DNA of 6,370 nucleotides from Thermoplasmata archaeon (GCA_021847855.1 JAJZOT010000102.1:1-6370); one strand, 5' to 3'; shown: positions 1-6,291, counted from the stretch's first letter. Notes: generated by a model from the sequence alone, not told the origin. Numbers and translations are program-made.

Positions 1-59
1 ATGAGCGGGAAATAAGGAAAAAACTAAACAATTTTCAGAGGAATCTGCCCATTCAGTGA
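1..59 (+). CDS. Possible C-terminal end of an upstream gene (partial)
   Basis: Reading frame 3 is open from the left edge of the window to a TGA at 57-59 and would encode a charged, helix-like tail (ERE-IRKKLNNFQRNLPIQ). Its use of AGG, ATA and AAA codons resembles that of the real genes here. Frames 1 and 2 stop at once (TAA at 13-15, TGA at 2-4). On the minus strand this stretch is partly open but has no usable start codon. With fewer than 20 codons visible, no function can be proposed and the frame may simply be open by chance. Confidence 0.25.
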   Translation, partial: EREIRKKLNNFQRNLPIQ

Positions 60-124
60 CAAGAACAGATCAGAAATCCGGGTTTCGCGTTGTTTTGTCA
101 GGAGACCAGTAAGATTATAGAAAA

Positions 125-160
125 GGTGTAAAAATTATTGGTATGTGCCCCTAGGACACA
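125..160 (-). terminator. Possible terminator after the DUF4382 gene
   Basis: Read on the minus strand, the stop codon region forms a short imperfect hairpin (TGTG..CACA arms at 144-160, one internal mismatch, three-base loop). It is followed by the T-rich stretch AATAATTTTTAC and then CTTTTCT. Archaeal transcription usually ends at oligo-T tracts, with or without a hairpin. The T run is only five long, so support is weak. Confidence 0.3.
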
Positions 161-681
161 CTTATTGTTCCAATTTTTGGCGTGAACATATACTGCCCGG
201 GGGTAATCTGGAGATCGGTAGTCAGGTTGAATTCAATTACCAAGTGAACAGTTGATCCTGCGGTTATGTTAATGGGATGCGTCAGGAACGCGAATTGCGC
301 ATTCATTGGAATTGTTGTGTTGATCCCTGAAATAACGGCGTGGACACTGGTAATGTAGAACCTGAACTGAGTGTATTTTCCGGCTTTCAGAGTGATGTTA
401 TTCAGGAAAGTCGGGTTGCTCATCGTAACCCCCAGTATGTTTATGGTTACCGGTTTAAGCGTTATGTTTTGCCATCCTGATGTGTTGGAATGCGCTGATA
501 CGTTGGAAAATGTGATGTAAACTGCATTCACTCCAGAAATTCCGGCGTCTGCTGCCGAAATCTGCAAAGTTCCGGTCTGGCTTCCTGGCAAATTGCCACC
601 GTATAGATAGTACATCCCTGCCCCCACAAGAGCAAAGGCCACTATTGCAGCAATTAGTGTCTTCTTTAGTTCCATAGGCAT
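151..681 (-). CDS. Membrane-anchored DUF4382-type surface protein
   Basis: The 176-residue product starts with a short basic stretch (LKK) and a hydrophobic segment at about residues 8-27, so it is probably exported and either anchored by, or cleaved after, this segment. Residues 37-173 read like a DUF4382 beta-sandwich domain. They open with GTLQISAADAG and AVYITFSNVSAH, continue with the LKAGKYTQFRFYI strand, and end with YMFTPKIGTI. The function of this family is unknown; members are typically secreted or lipoproteins in archaea and bacteria. Seven N-X-S/T sequons (N60, N66, N72, N95, N121, N138, N152) imply heavy N-glycosylation outside the cell. There is no cysteine, so it is not a lipoprotein. 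The start is ATG at 681; ATG at 675 (third residue) is equally possible and lies about 26 bp from the centre of the promoter box. The gene is transcribed away from hutU. Confidence 0.8.
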   Translation of the reverse strand: MPMELKKTLIAAIVAFALVGAGMYYLYGGNLPGSQTGTLQISAADAGISGVNAVYITFSNVSAHSNTSGWQNITLKPVTINILGVTMSNPTFLNNITLKAGKYTQFRFYITSVHAVISGINTTIPMNAQFAFLTHPINITAGSTVHLVIEFNLTTDLQITPGQYMFTPKIGTISVS

Positions 682-697
682 TTTATTATCAATGTGA

Positions 698-709
698 GTT
701 AAGGATTTT
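698..709 (-). promoter_or_regulatory. BRE/TATA-like promoter box of the DUF4382 gene
   Basis: On the minus strand AAAATCCTTAAC combines an A-rich BRE-like part with a CTTAA core centred near 701. That is about 20 bp before ATG 681 and 26 bp before ATG 675, which fits a leaderless transcript starting at or next to the second ATG. No Shine-Dalgarno sequence precedes either start. The box mirrors the hutU box on the other strand. Confidence 0.5.
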
Positions 710-728
710 GGTACAACCTGTTCCTGAG

Positions 729-740
729 AAAAACCTTAAT
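729..740 (+). promoter_or_regulatory. BRE/TATA-like promoter box of hutU
   Basis: AAAAACCTTAAT has the same A-run plus CCTTAA layout as the opposing promoter. Its centre lies about 34 bp before the hutU ATG. If transcription starts about 25 bp downstream of the box, as is usual in archaea, the leader would be roughly 9 nt with no ribosome binding site. A TCCTGAG repeat sits on each side of the box (722-728 and 740-746) and could be a regulator site. Confidence 0.5.
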
Positions 741-771
741 CCTGAGTTTTCCTATGCTAACCTGATACAGT

Positions 772-2469
772 ATGGATAATGTTGAAGCCGAATCCCACGG
801 AAGGAGGGTTATAAAGGCACCAAGGGGGAAGCAGATCAGTGCCAGAGGATGGCAACAGGAGGCTGCTATCAGGCTTTTAATGAATAACCTCGATCCGGAA
901 GTTGCAAAAGATCCTGATAACCTGATAGTTTACGGTGGAAAAGGTAAAGCGGCGAGGAACTGGGAAAGTTTTGACGAGATCATAAACATGCTGAAGGAGT
1001 TGTACAACGATGAGACGTTGCTGATTCAGTCGGGAAAGCCTGTTGGTGCATTTAAGACAACAAAATACGCCCCCAGAGTACTGATCTCGAATGCTCAGAT
1101 AGTACCCAGATGGGCGACCGATGAAATTTTCTGGGAACTGGAGAGGAAAGGACTGACAATGTTCGGCCAGATGACCGCTGGGAGCTGGATTTACATCGGA
1201 ACTCAGGGAATCCTTCAGGGAACTTACGAGACCCTGGCAGCCATTGCAAGAAAAGAATTCGGTCAGGGAGACCTTAAGGGAAAGTGGGTCCTGTCATCGG
1301 GACTCGGTGAAATGGGGGGAGCCCAGCCCCTTGCCATCACGATGAACAACGGAGTCGGGATAATTGTTGAGGTCGATCCGTCAAAGATAGACAGGAGGCT
1401 CAAGGACAAATATCTTGACATCCGGACTGACAGCCTGGAAGAAGCATTAAAACTGAAAGACAGGGCACTGGATGAGGGCAAATCATTATCGATCGGTCTG
1501 CTGGGAAATGCTGCAACAGTTTTCACGGAACTTGCAAACAGGAACATAGTTCCGGACATAGTGTCTGATCAGACTGCGGCCCATGACATAAACATAGGGT
1601 ACATACCGGAATGCTGCGATATCGGAAAGGCAGAGGAATTCAGGAACAGTGACCCTGAAGGATACAGGCAGGAAGTCTACAAATCCATCGTGAAAGAAAC
1701 GAAGGCCATTCTAAGGTTCAAGGAACTGGGATCGAAGGTATTTGATTATGGAAACAACCTGAGAACCAGGGCTTTGGAAGGTGGGCTCAAAAATGCCTTT
1801 GACATTCCGGGATACGTTCCAGCGTACATACGAGATCTATTCGCAGTTGGTTCAGGGCCCTTCAGGTGGGTTGCTCTATCCGGAGACCCGGAGGATATAT
1901 ACAAAATAGACGATGCAATAATTCAAAACTTCGGATATGATGAACAACTGGTTAAATGGCTGAAACTTGCAAAGGAAAGAGTTCATTTCCAGGGGCTTCC
2001 TGCAAGGATATGCTATGCTGGATATGGCCTGCGGGAGAAGATCGGACTCCTGATAAATGACATGGTGAAAAAGAATATTCTTTCCGCGCCCGTGGCAATC
2101 GGACGGGATCATCATGACACGGGGTCTGTAGCATCTCCATTCAGGGAGACGGAAGGGATGCTTGACGGCAGCGATGCCATAGCCGACTGGCCTATATTGA
2201 ACGCGCTTTTGAATGCCTCATCCGGAGCAACATGGGTATCCGTGCACCACGGCGGTGGGACTGGCATCGGGAATTCGATTCATGCAGGTTTCGTCATAGT
2301 TGCTGATGGTACCACTGATGCCGAGGAAAAAATAAGCAGGGTATTGAATGCTGATCCCGGAATAGGAGTAATCAGGCACTCTGATGCAGGATATAGAAGT
2401 TCCAGGAGCCTCATTCAACGTGGAGTGAAATTCAAGACGCCATATTTCGAGCATCGTCAAGAAAAATAA
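772..2469 (+). CDS. hutU: Urocanate hydratase (urocanase)
   Basis: This enzyme (EC 4.2.1.49) adds water to urocanate to give 4-imidazolone-5-propionate, the second step of histidine breakdown, using tightly bound NAD+ as an electrophile. It is cytosolic. The 565 residues match the usual family length of about 550-560, and the family signatures are all present in order: [20 protein letters not shown] (26-45), [11 protein letters not shown] (54-64), [10 protein letters not shown] (87-96), [20 protein letters not shown] (131-150), [12 protein letters not shown] (177-188), DQTAAHD (266-272), FDYGNN (324-329), [17 protein letters not shown] (362-378), FQGLPARIC with the active-site-region cysteine at 414 (equivalent to Cys410 in Pseudomonas putida), [19 protein letters not shown] (444-462) and [19 protein letters not shown] (488-506). 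An in-frame TGA at 763-765 rules out an earlier start. No other hut gene lies in the window. The family is mainly bacterial, and its presence here fits an old transfer retained in peptide-eating Thermoplasmatales. Confidence 0.97.
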   Translation: MDNVEAESHGRRVIKAPRGKQISARGWQQEAAIRLLMNNLDPEVAKDPDNLIVYGGKGKAARNWESFDEIINMLKELYNDETLLIQSGKPVGAFKTTKYAPRVLISNAQIVPRWATDEIFWELERKGLTMFGQMTAGSWIYIGTQGILQGTYETLAAIARKEFGQGDLKGKWVLSSGLGEMGGAQPLAITMNNGVGIIVEVDPSKIDRRLKDKYLDIRTDSLEEALKLKDRALDEGKSLSIGLLGNAATVFTELANRNIVPDIVSDQTAAHDINIGYIPECCDIGKAEEFRNSDPEGYRQEVYKSIVKETKAILRFKELGSKVFDYGNNLRTRALEGGLKNAFDIPGYVPAYIRDLFAVGSGPFRWVALSGDPEDIYKIDDAIIQNFGYDEQLVKWLKLAKERVHFQGLPARICYAGYGLREKIGLLINDMVKKNILSAPVAIGRDHHDTGSVASPFRETEGMLDGSDAIADWPILNALLNASSGATWVSVHHGGGTGIGNSIHAGFVIVADGTTDAEEKISRVLNADPGIGVIRHSDAGYRSSRSLIQRGVKFKTPYFEHRQEK

Positions 2470-2486
2470 TTATTCGCAAAAATTTG
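2462..2486 (-). terminator. Weak T-rich stop signal after the small membrane protein gene
   Basis: The 57-bp gap between the convergent hutU and membrane-protein genes holds two short A5 runs on the plus strand (2462-2466 and about 2478-2482). These read as T5 runs on the minus strand, about 45-65 nt beyond the minus-strand stop codon. They could end the minus-strand transcript. No T run suited to ending hutU on the plus strand is visible. Confidence 0.3.
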
Positions 2487-2526
2487 TCAGGAGTTATGGA
2501 ATAAGGATTAACACGGGTTATGAAAC

Positions 2527-2832
2527 CTATCCTCTCCACATCCCGATACCAAATCCAATTATGAAGACCATAATTGAAAAAGATATTATAAGCGACCCAA
2601 AGTGAATCGTGGTTGCATAAACTTCTATGGCGTGAACAATCGAAGATATGGATACATTTGGAACGAACGTGAGCCCAAGGAAATAGGCAATCACAAGTCC
2701 GACAAAAGTGAGAATAACTGCTGTAAATGCCTTCTTCACTGCGAAACCAAGCATAAGTCCATCTATGAATATCAGTAGCAACGTGACTTCAGCCGAATAT
2801 GGCTGCAGAAATGACGGATAAGCTAATACCAT
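2527..2832 (-). CDS. Small three-helix membrane protein of unknown function
   Basis: I do not recognise this 101-residue protein. It is very hydrophobic, with likely membrane helices at about 16-32, 36-57 and 79-98. Lys33 and Lys34 between helices 1 and 2 and Arg100 at the end place those parts in the cytoplasm by the positive-inside rule. The N-terminus and the 58-78 loop would then be outside. That loop has a sequon (N59-V-S) and the ionisable residues His67, Glu70 and His77. Asp24 is buried in helix 1, which is unusual and suggests a functional role such as ion or proton binding, or contact with a partner. The ATG at 2832 is preceded seven bases upstream by GAAGGGG, a weak ribosome binding site. 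Two TATA-like boxes further upstream suggest independent transcription from the MFS gene. The frame is uninterrupted with a clean start and stop, so it is probably a real gene. Confidence 0.75.
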   Translation of the reverse strand: MVLAYPSFLQPYSAEVTLLLIFIDGLMLGFAVKKAFTAVILTFVGLVIAYFLGLTFVPNVSISSIVHAIEVYATTIHFGSLIISFSIMVFIIGFGIGMWRG

Positions 2833-2839
2833 TTTATTT

Positions 2840-2846
2840 CCCCTTC
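2840..2846 (-). promoter_or_regulatory. Weak ribosome binding site of the small membrane protein
   Basis: GAAGGGG on the minus strand lies 7 nt before the ATG at 2832. It only partly matches the archaeal consensus GGAGGTGA, but it is the only SD-like signal before a start codon in the window. This agrees with a leadered transcript from the TATA-like box at 2880-2889. Confidence 0.35.
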
Positions 2847-2879
2847 ATTAACAATTAGCAGATATCGATATTAATATAA

Positions 2880-2889
2880 CTATTTAAAT
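2880..2889 (-). promoter_or_regulatory. Proximal TATA box of the small membrane protein gene
   Basis: On the minus strand ATTTAAATAG follows an A-rich BRE-like stretch (GACAAA). It would start transcription near 2860, leaving a leader of about 28 nt that includes the weak ribosome binding site. It is close to the strong archaeal TATA consensus. Confidence 0.6.
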
Positions 2890-2900
2890 TTTGTCAGACT

Positions 2901-2910
2901 CTATTTAAAT
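2901..2910 (-). promoter_or_regulatory. Distal second copy of the TATA-like box
   Basis: An exact copy of the proximal ten-base box (CTATTTAAAT on the plus strand) begins 21 bp further upstream, two helical turns away. Its flank (AACCAT) is a poorer BRE than that of the proximal copy. It may be an alternative promoter or a second factor-binding site. Confidence 0.4.
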
Positions 2911-2925
2911 ATGGTTATTTTAATC

Positions 2926-2943
2926 AAAACAAAAAATAAAAAA
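2926..2943 (-). terminator. Oligo-T terminator of the MFS transporter gene
   Basis: Directly after the TAA stop codon the minus strand reads T6-A-T6-G-T4. Long T tracts without a hairpin are the typical intrinsic termination signal of archaeal RNA polymerase. The tract separates the transporter from the downstream small membrane protein gene, which agrees with the latter having its own promoter. Confidence 0.75.
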
Positions 2944-4134
2944 TTATGTAAGTATGTCTTCATCTGCTTTTTTGATCGATGGAACCACTCTGAGAGTGAA
3001 TGACAGGATAAAACCGATAGCAATCATGACTGCCACTATTGCAATGCCGGGATATCTGTTGTCAATAAAGTAAGGACCTAGGAAAACCGGAATGAACGCA
3101 ACTCCGAGATTGGTTGCAACACTGTACATCGATGTGGACAACCCGGCCTTTGCCGGATCAGTGACGTACTTTGTCGTGGATGTCATTGCCATCGACCAGT
3201 AGGCATTACCAAAGAAGCCGAAGAGGAAGTATGATAGCGAAAGTATTTCAACCACGGATGTAAAGGAGAGATAATAGGCCAGTAAAACCAGGGAAGCAAA
3301 AGCAGCAACAGAGGACAGTATCATGCCCTCCCTCACTTTCTTGATGTCTTCAAAAAGAGACGGGAGAAGTATTGCGCCGAAAGCTGAACCGAGGAATGCC
3401 AGGCCGCCGAAAAGTCCTCCATAATGAAGTGCGGTAGGTATAGAAATCCCCTTATGAATCAATTCAGTGGAAGCTATAACGCCGAACATGACGGAGAACG
3501 ACGATATGATCAAGCCCACATACCAGTTCTTTATCATGCCTGGACTGAATGAACCCTTGAGTGACCGTCCCACATATTCCCTGGGGTATTTTCTCACGGC
3601 AAGAGGGAGAATCGCCAGAGATATTAATGCAAGAACTGTGTCAAGCAGGAAGACGTTTTTAACCGTTCCGAGAGCCGAGAAAACATACGGACCCAGGAAT
3701 GAACCGGAGGACATTCCGAGGAAAAGGATTCCGACGCTCACACCAATTATCATATGTGACCTCTTCTGGTTCAGGGACTGTGCTATTGTACCTACCGGAC
3801 CCAGTGCAAGAGGATAAGCAATTGCTGCGATGATCTGGCCTACAAGCAGCACAGAGTAATCAGTTGAAATTGCCCTTATGAATAATCCCATAACTGAAAG
3901 AACGCCCGACATAAGAAGTGAGGCACTTACGGAATATTTGGCAGCAAGGTAACCTGATACCAAAGCAAAGGCTACCATGGTGTAGCCGTAAAGCGAAATC
4001 AGCTCGATGATCGAAGGAAGCGAAACTCCGTACAGTTCTATCAAGGACGGGACAAGTGGTGCAAGGGTGAACCATCCAAATCCTATTGTGAAGTTAAGAA
4101 ACCAGTAGGGAACCAGATACAGATTCTTATTCAT
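2944..4134 (-). CDS. Major facilitator superfamily transporter, substrate unknown
   Basis: A secondary transporter of the inner membrane. From ATG 4134 it has 396 residues and about twelve hydrophobic helices (near 8-29, 42-63, 69-87, 93-115, 128-150, 160-179, 204-223, 238-260, 270-289, 294-318, 332-354, 361-382). This is the normal MFS layout with a basic central loop (about 180-202, rich in Lys and Arg). The loop between helices 2 and 3 (SGYLAAKYSVSASLLMSG) is a degenerate form of the MFS G-x-L-A-D-R-x-G motif, lacking its acidic residue. The substrate cannot be read from the sequence. The frame stays open to an ATG at 4215, which would add 27 polar residues unlike a transporter N-terminus. 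I prefer 4134 because a TATA-like box lies 29 bp upstream of it and none is suitably placed for 4215. The gene is divergent from the nucleotidyltransferase and ends in a strong T tract. Confidence 0.88.
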   Translation of the reverse strand: MNKNLYLVPYWFLNFTIGFGWFTLAPLVPSLIELYGVSLPSIIELISLYGYTMVAFALVSGYLAAKYSVSASLLMSGVLSVMGLFIRAISTDYSVLLVGQIIAAIAYPLALGPVGTIAQSLNQKRSHMIIGVSVGILFLGMSSGSFLGPYVFSALGTVKNVFLLDTVLALISLAILPLAVRKYPREYVGRSLKGSFSPGMIKNWYVGLIISSFSVMFGVIASTELIHKGISIPTALHYGGLFGGLAFLGSAFGAILLPSLFEDIKKVREGMILSSVAAFASLVLLAYYLSFTSVVEILSLSYFLFGFFGNAYWSMAMTSTTKYVTDPAKAGLSTSMYSVATNLGVAFIPVFLGPYFIDNRYPGIAIVAVMIAIGFILSFTLRVVPSIKKADEDILT

Positions 4135-4157
4135 GTCAGGGTCGGAAAATGAAGGCA

Positions 4158-4167
4158 AATATAAATT
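4158..4167 (-). promoter_or_regulatory. TATA box of the MFS gene, supports the shorter start
   Basis: The minus strand reads CACAAATTTATATTTG around these positions, an A-rich BRE followed by a TTTATAT core centred near 4163. The ATG at 4134 is 29 bp downstream, the spacing expected for a leaderless archaeal mRNA. The box lies inside the longer reading frame, so choosing ATG 4215 would put the best promoter within the gene. Confidence 0.6.
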
Positions 4168-4265
4168 TGTGCACATGTCAGGGAATTGACTTTTGTTAAT
4201 GCGTAGATTTGTCATCTTACAGGTAATTACTTCAGGAGTTGTTTTCCAACATGGTGCGAAATCAT

Positions 4266-4274
4266 AACTTTAAT
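4266..4274 (+). promoter_or_regulatory. TATA-like box of the nucleotidyltransferase gene
   Basis: AACTTTAAT is centred about 27 bp before the ATG at 4298. No Shine-Dalgarno sequence lies between them, so a leaderless transcript is likely. The CTTTAAT core resembles the CCTTAA cores of the hutU and DUF4382 promoters. Confidence 0.55.
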
Positions 4275-4297
4275 GTGTTCCTTGAAGTTAAACCCTC

Positions 4298-5389
4298 ATG
4301 TCACTGAAGGCCGTTGTGATGGCTGGAGGCAAAGGGACCAGACTGAGACCTATTACGTATTCTATTCCTAAACCGCTGGTTCCCATAGCCGGAAAACCGT
4401 GCATCGGTTATGTCCTTGACTCATATTATGAGGCGGGGATCAAAGACGCCATAATAACTGCCGGTTATAAATTTGAATCCCTGATCGCCGGCGTCATTGA
4501 ATTCAAGCAGGCTGACCAGAATATCCTGTTCTCAGTCGAGAAAGAGCCTGTGGGTACCGCTGGTAGCATAAAGCTGGTTTCGAACTTTATTGATGATACT
4601 TTCGTGGTTGGCAGCGGGGATACTCTTGTGGATTTTGACATAAAAAAACTGATTGAGCACCATAAACAGAACAAATCAAAACTTACAATTGCCCTTACAA
4701 CTGTGGACGATCCATCGCAGTTTGGAATAGTGGAGATGAAAGATAATGTGGTTACGAGATTTCTTGAAAAACCGTCGCCCAGGGAGGCTTTCTCCAATCT
4801 CATAAACGCAGGCCTATACATAATAGAGCCTGAGATTCTGGACTATATTCCCTCCGGGCAATCTTACGACTTCGCGAAGCAGCTTTTTCCAAAGCTTCTG
4901 GATGAAGGGGTCAAAATACATGGATACTTAGGTGAGGGCATCTGGCTTGATACCGGGAGGCCAAATGATATGATCAGGGCAAATCAGATAATGACAGAAA
5001 AACATGGCAAGGAGCTTACGGAAAACGGGATGTCTGGAAAACTAATGATTAATACTCATAGGAGAAACCTCCGGGGATCTAAAATTCAGGGGCCGACGTA
5101 TATCGGAACAGGGGTCGTTTCAGGGAACGGTACTACAATAAAAGGGTCCGCAGTTTATGACAACACCCAGCTGGGAAACGATGTCTACATTGAGGATTCA
5201 ATCTTAATGCATAATGTCAGGGTGCAGGATGGTGCCAAGATAGTGAAATCAGTGATCATGAAAGGTACCGTCATAGGCCAGAAGTGTGAAATACACGAAA
5301 GTGTACTGGCACCACAGCTCAATCTTCAGAGCGAATCAAGAGTTTATAATGTATCTCTCTCCTCCGAAGTGGAAGAGGAAGAAGATTAA
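4298..5389 (+). CDS. Sugar-1-phosphate nucleotidyltransferase with beta-helix domain (mannose-1-phosphate guanylyltransferase-like)
   Basis: This cytosolic enzyme joins a sugar-1-phosphate to an NTP, releasing pyrophosphate and an activated NDP-sugar for glycan or glycolipid synthesis. Residues 1-235 form the nucleotidyltransferase fold: nucleotide-binding loop GGKGTRLRP (10-18) with PKP (24-26), EPVGTAG (83-89), metal-binding GSGDTLVDFD (105-114), FGIVE (142-146), FLEKP (155-159), NAGLYIIEPEIL (170-181) and WLDTGRP (216-222). Residues about 262-345 carry imperfect hexapeptide repeats (YIGTGVVSGNGTTIKGSAV and following) of a left-handed beta-helix, as in the COG1208 (GCD1/mannose-1-phosphate guanylyltransferase) group of about 360 residues. 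The protein ends in an acidic tail (EVEEEED). The helix is too short for a GlmU-type acetyltransferase. GDP-mannose is the best guess for the product, but UDP- or dTDP-glucose cannot be excluded. The gene stands alone, with no glycosyltransferase next to it. Confidence 0.92.
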   Translation: MSLKAVVMAGGKGTRLRPITYSIPKPLVPIAGKPCIGYVLDSYYEAGIKDAIITAGYKFESLIAGVIEFKQADQNILFSVEKEPVGTAGSIKLVSNFIDDTFVVGSGDTLVDFDIKKLIEHHKQNKSKLTIALTTVDDPSQFGIVEMKDNVVTRFLEKPSPREAFSNLINAGLYIIEPEILDYIPSGQSYDFAKQLFPKLLDEGVKIHGYLGEGIWLDTGRPNDMIRANQIMTEKHGKELTENGMSGKLMINTHRRNLRGSKIQGPTYIGTGVVSGNGTTIKGSAVYDNTQLGNDVYIEDSILMHNVRVQDGAKIVKSVIMKGTVIGQKCEIHESVLAPQLNLQSESRVYNVSLSSEVEEEED

Positions 5390-5403
5390 TTCTCAAATCG
5401 GGG

Positions 5404-6291
5404 TCAGAGGAACCCTGCTTTCTGCAGAGTGAGAAGATCCTCTGTTGTCAACTGTTCGCCGTTCTTGAATTTGTCAAACAGCGTCGTCGCCTTTTTCTGT
5501 AATTCCCCTTCTTTTTCCTTCTTCTTTATTGCTCTGGTCTTTGTCTTTAAACTTGATAGAACCTTTTCGAGATCCCGCAATTCAGTTTTTGCCTGAATGA
5601 AAGCTTCATGTTCCTTCGTTGATTCCTGGCTGAACTTGACGAATTGTTCATGGAATTCATCAGCCTTCTTCCTTGTTTCATCGAGTTCCTGAAGGCTTTT
5701 GTTGATATCCTCACTGAGCGCAGTTATTCTGGAAGATATTGCGTCAATTTCTTCCTTCATCGCCTCTCCGGTCTTGCGTTCAAAATTTATTTTCTGGGTA
5801 AGATCCTTTATGCTATCGTTACTTTCAAGCTCTTTTTCCCTCATGGATTTAGCCAGTTTTATCTCTTTGGAAAGCTTCCTGATCTCGGATACTACTTTCT
5901 TTTCTTCGTTCTTTTCCAGAAGAGTGGTCTGCTGTCTTATCTCCAGTCTTTGAAGTTCCTTTTCCCTGTCCCTTAAACTTCGCTTGTCGAAACCTTCGAC
6001 ATTTGTCTCTTCCCTTACCTTTCTATACTGTTTCCTTAATTCTGAGAGATTCTTGTAATGTTCTTCCTTTTCGGCACGGAGTTTCTGAACCTTGTCAATA
6101 AGCTCATTTTTCTCTGCGATCTTCCTTTTTGCCTCGTCTCGCATTTCGCGTACCTTGTTATTGAGAATATCACGTTCCTCGGCGAACCTATGGCTCTCCG
6201 ATGAAGCATCATCACGTTTCCTGATGTGCTCCTCAACTATCTTCCGGATAATCTCCCTTTTCTGCTCAAATTCATCAAGAAGATCACTCAT
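5404..6291 (-). CDS. Archaeal COG1340-type coiled-coil protein
   Basis: The 295-residue soluble protein is almost wholly charged helix, rich in Lys, Glu and Arg with heptad-like leucines and isoleucines. There are two long coiled-coil blocks (about 5-95 and 105-265) separated by a possible break near TNVEGFDKRSL (96-106). Two stretches recall the uncharacterised archaeal COG1340 family: LEIRQQTTLLEKNEEKKVV (about 116-134), and the globular end FDKFKNGEQLTTEDLLTLQ (272-290) closing in KAGFL. There is no Walker motif or hinge, so it is not an SMC or Rad50 ATPase. Its role is unknown; a scaffold or a nucleic-acid- or ribosome-associated role would be speculation. ATG 6291 is preferred. The frame could begin three codons earlier at TTG 6300, but an in-frame TGA at 6301-6303 prevents anything longer. 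The gene converges on the nucleotidyltransferase with a 14-bp gap. Confidence 0.88.
   Translation of the reverse strand: MSDLLDEFEQKREIIRKIVEEHIRKRDDASSESHRFAEERDILNNKVREMRDEAKRKIAEKNELIDKVQKLRAEKEEHYKNLSELRKQYRKVREETNVEGFDKRSLRDREKELQRLEIRQQTTLLEKNEEKKVVSEIRKLSKEIKLAKSMREKELESNDSIKDLTQKINFERKTGEAMKEEIDAISSRITALSEDINKSLQELDETRKKADEFHEQFVKFSQESTKEHEAFIQAKTELRDLEKVLSSLKTKTRAIKKKEKEGELQKKATTLFDKFKNGEQLTTEDLLTLQKAGFL

Noticed and set aside
1052..2460. Several minus-strand open frames of 62-98 codons inside hutU.
   Set aside because: hutU is conserved over its whole length, and these antisense frames have no recognisable domains or start signals.
93..2493. The 11-base word TTTGTCAGGAG occurs in two intergenic gaps (94-104 and 2483-2493).
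   Set aside because: Several 11-base repeats are expected by chance in a window of this size, the flanks do not match, and the two positions have no common relation to a promoter or stop.
3467..3817. A 116-codon plus-strand frame inside the transporter gene.
   Set aside because: It is antisense to a continuous twelve-helix transporter and encodes a proline/arginine-rich sequence without any domain pattern.
4168..4175. Palindrome TGTGCACA next to the MFS promoter as an operator.
   Set aside because: An eight-base palindrome is likely to occur by chance in a gap of this size, and it has no second copy.
5070..5330. C-terminal beta-helix of the nucleotidyltransferase as a second acyltransferase activity (GlmU-like fusion).
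   Set aside because: Only about 80 residues of hexapeptide repeats are present, with no recognisable acetyltransferase active-site segment. This matches the non-catalytic helix of COG1208 proteins.
5644..5976. Open plus-strand frames opposite the coiled-coil gene.
   Set aside because: They arise because Lys/Glu-rich codons read backwards as Phe/Leu/Ser-rich frames without stops. The coiled-coil frame is far more convincing and these have no promoter or family resemblance.
5404..6291. Coiled-coil protein as an SMC/Rad50-like ATPase fragment.
   Set aside because: There are no Walker A, signature or Walker B motifs and no hinge; length and ends fit the small archaeal COG1340 family instead.
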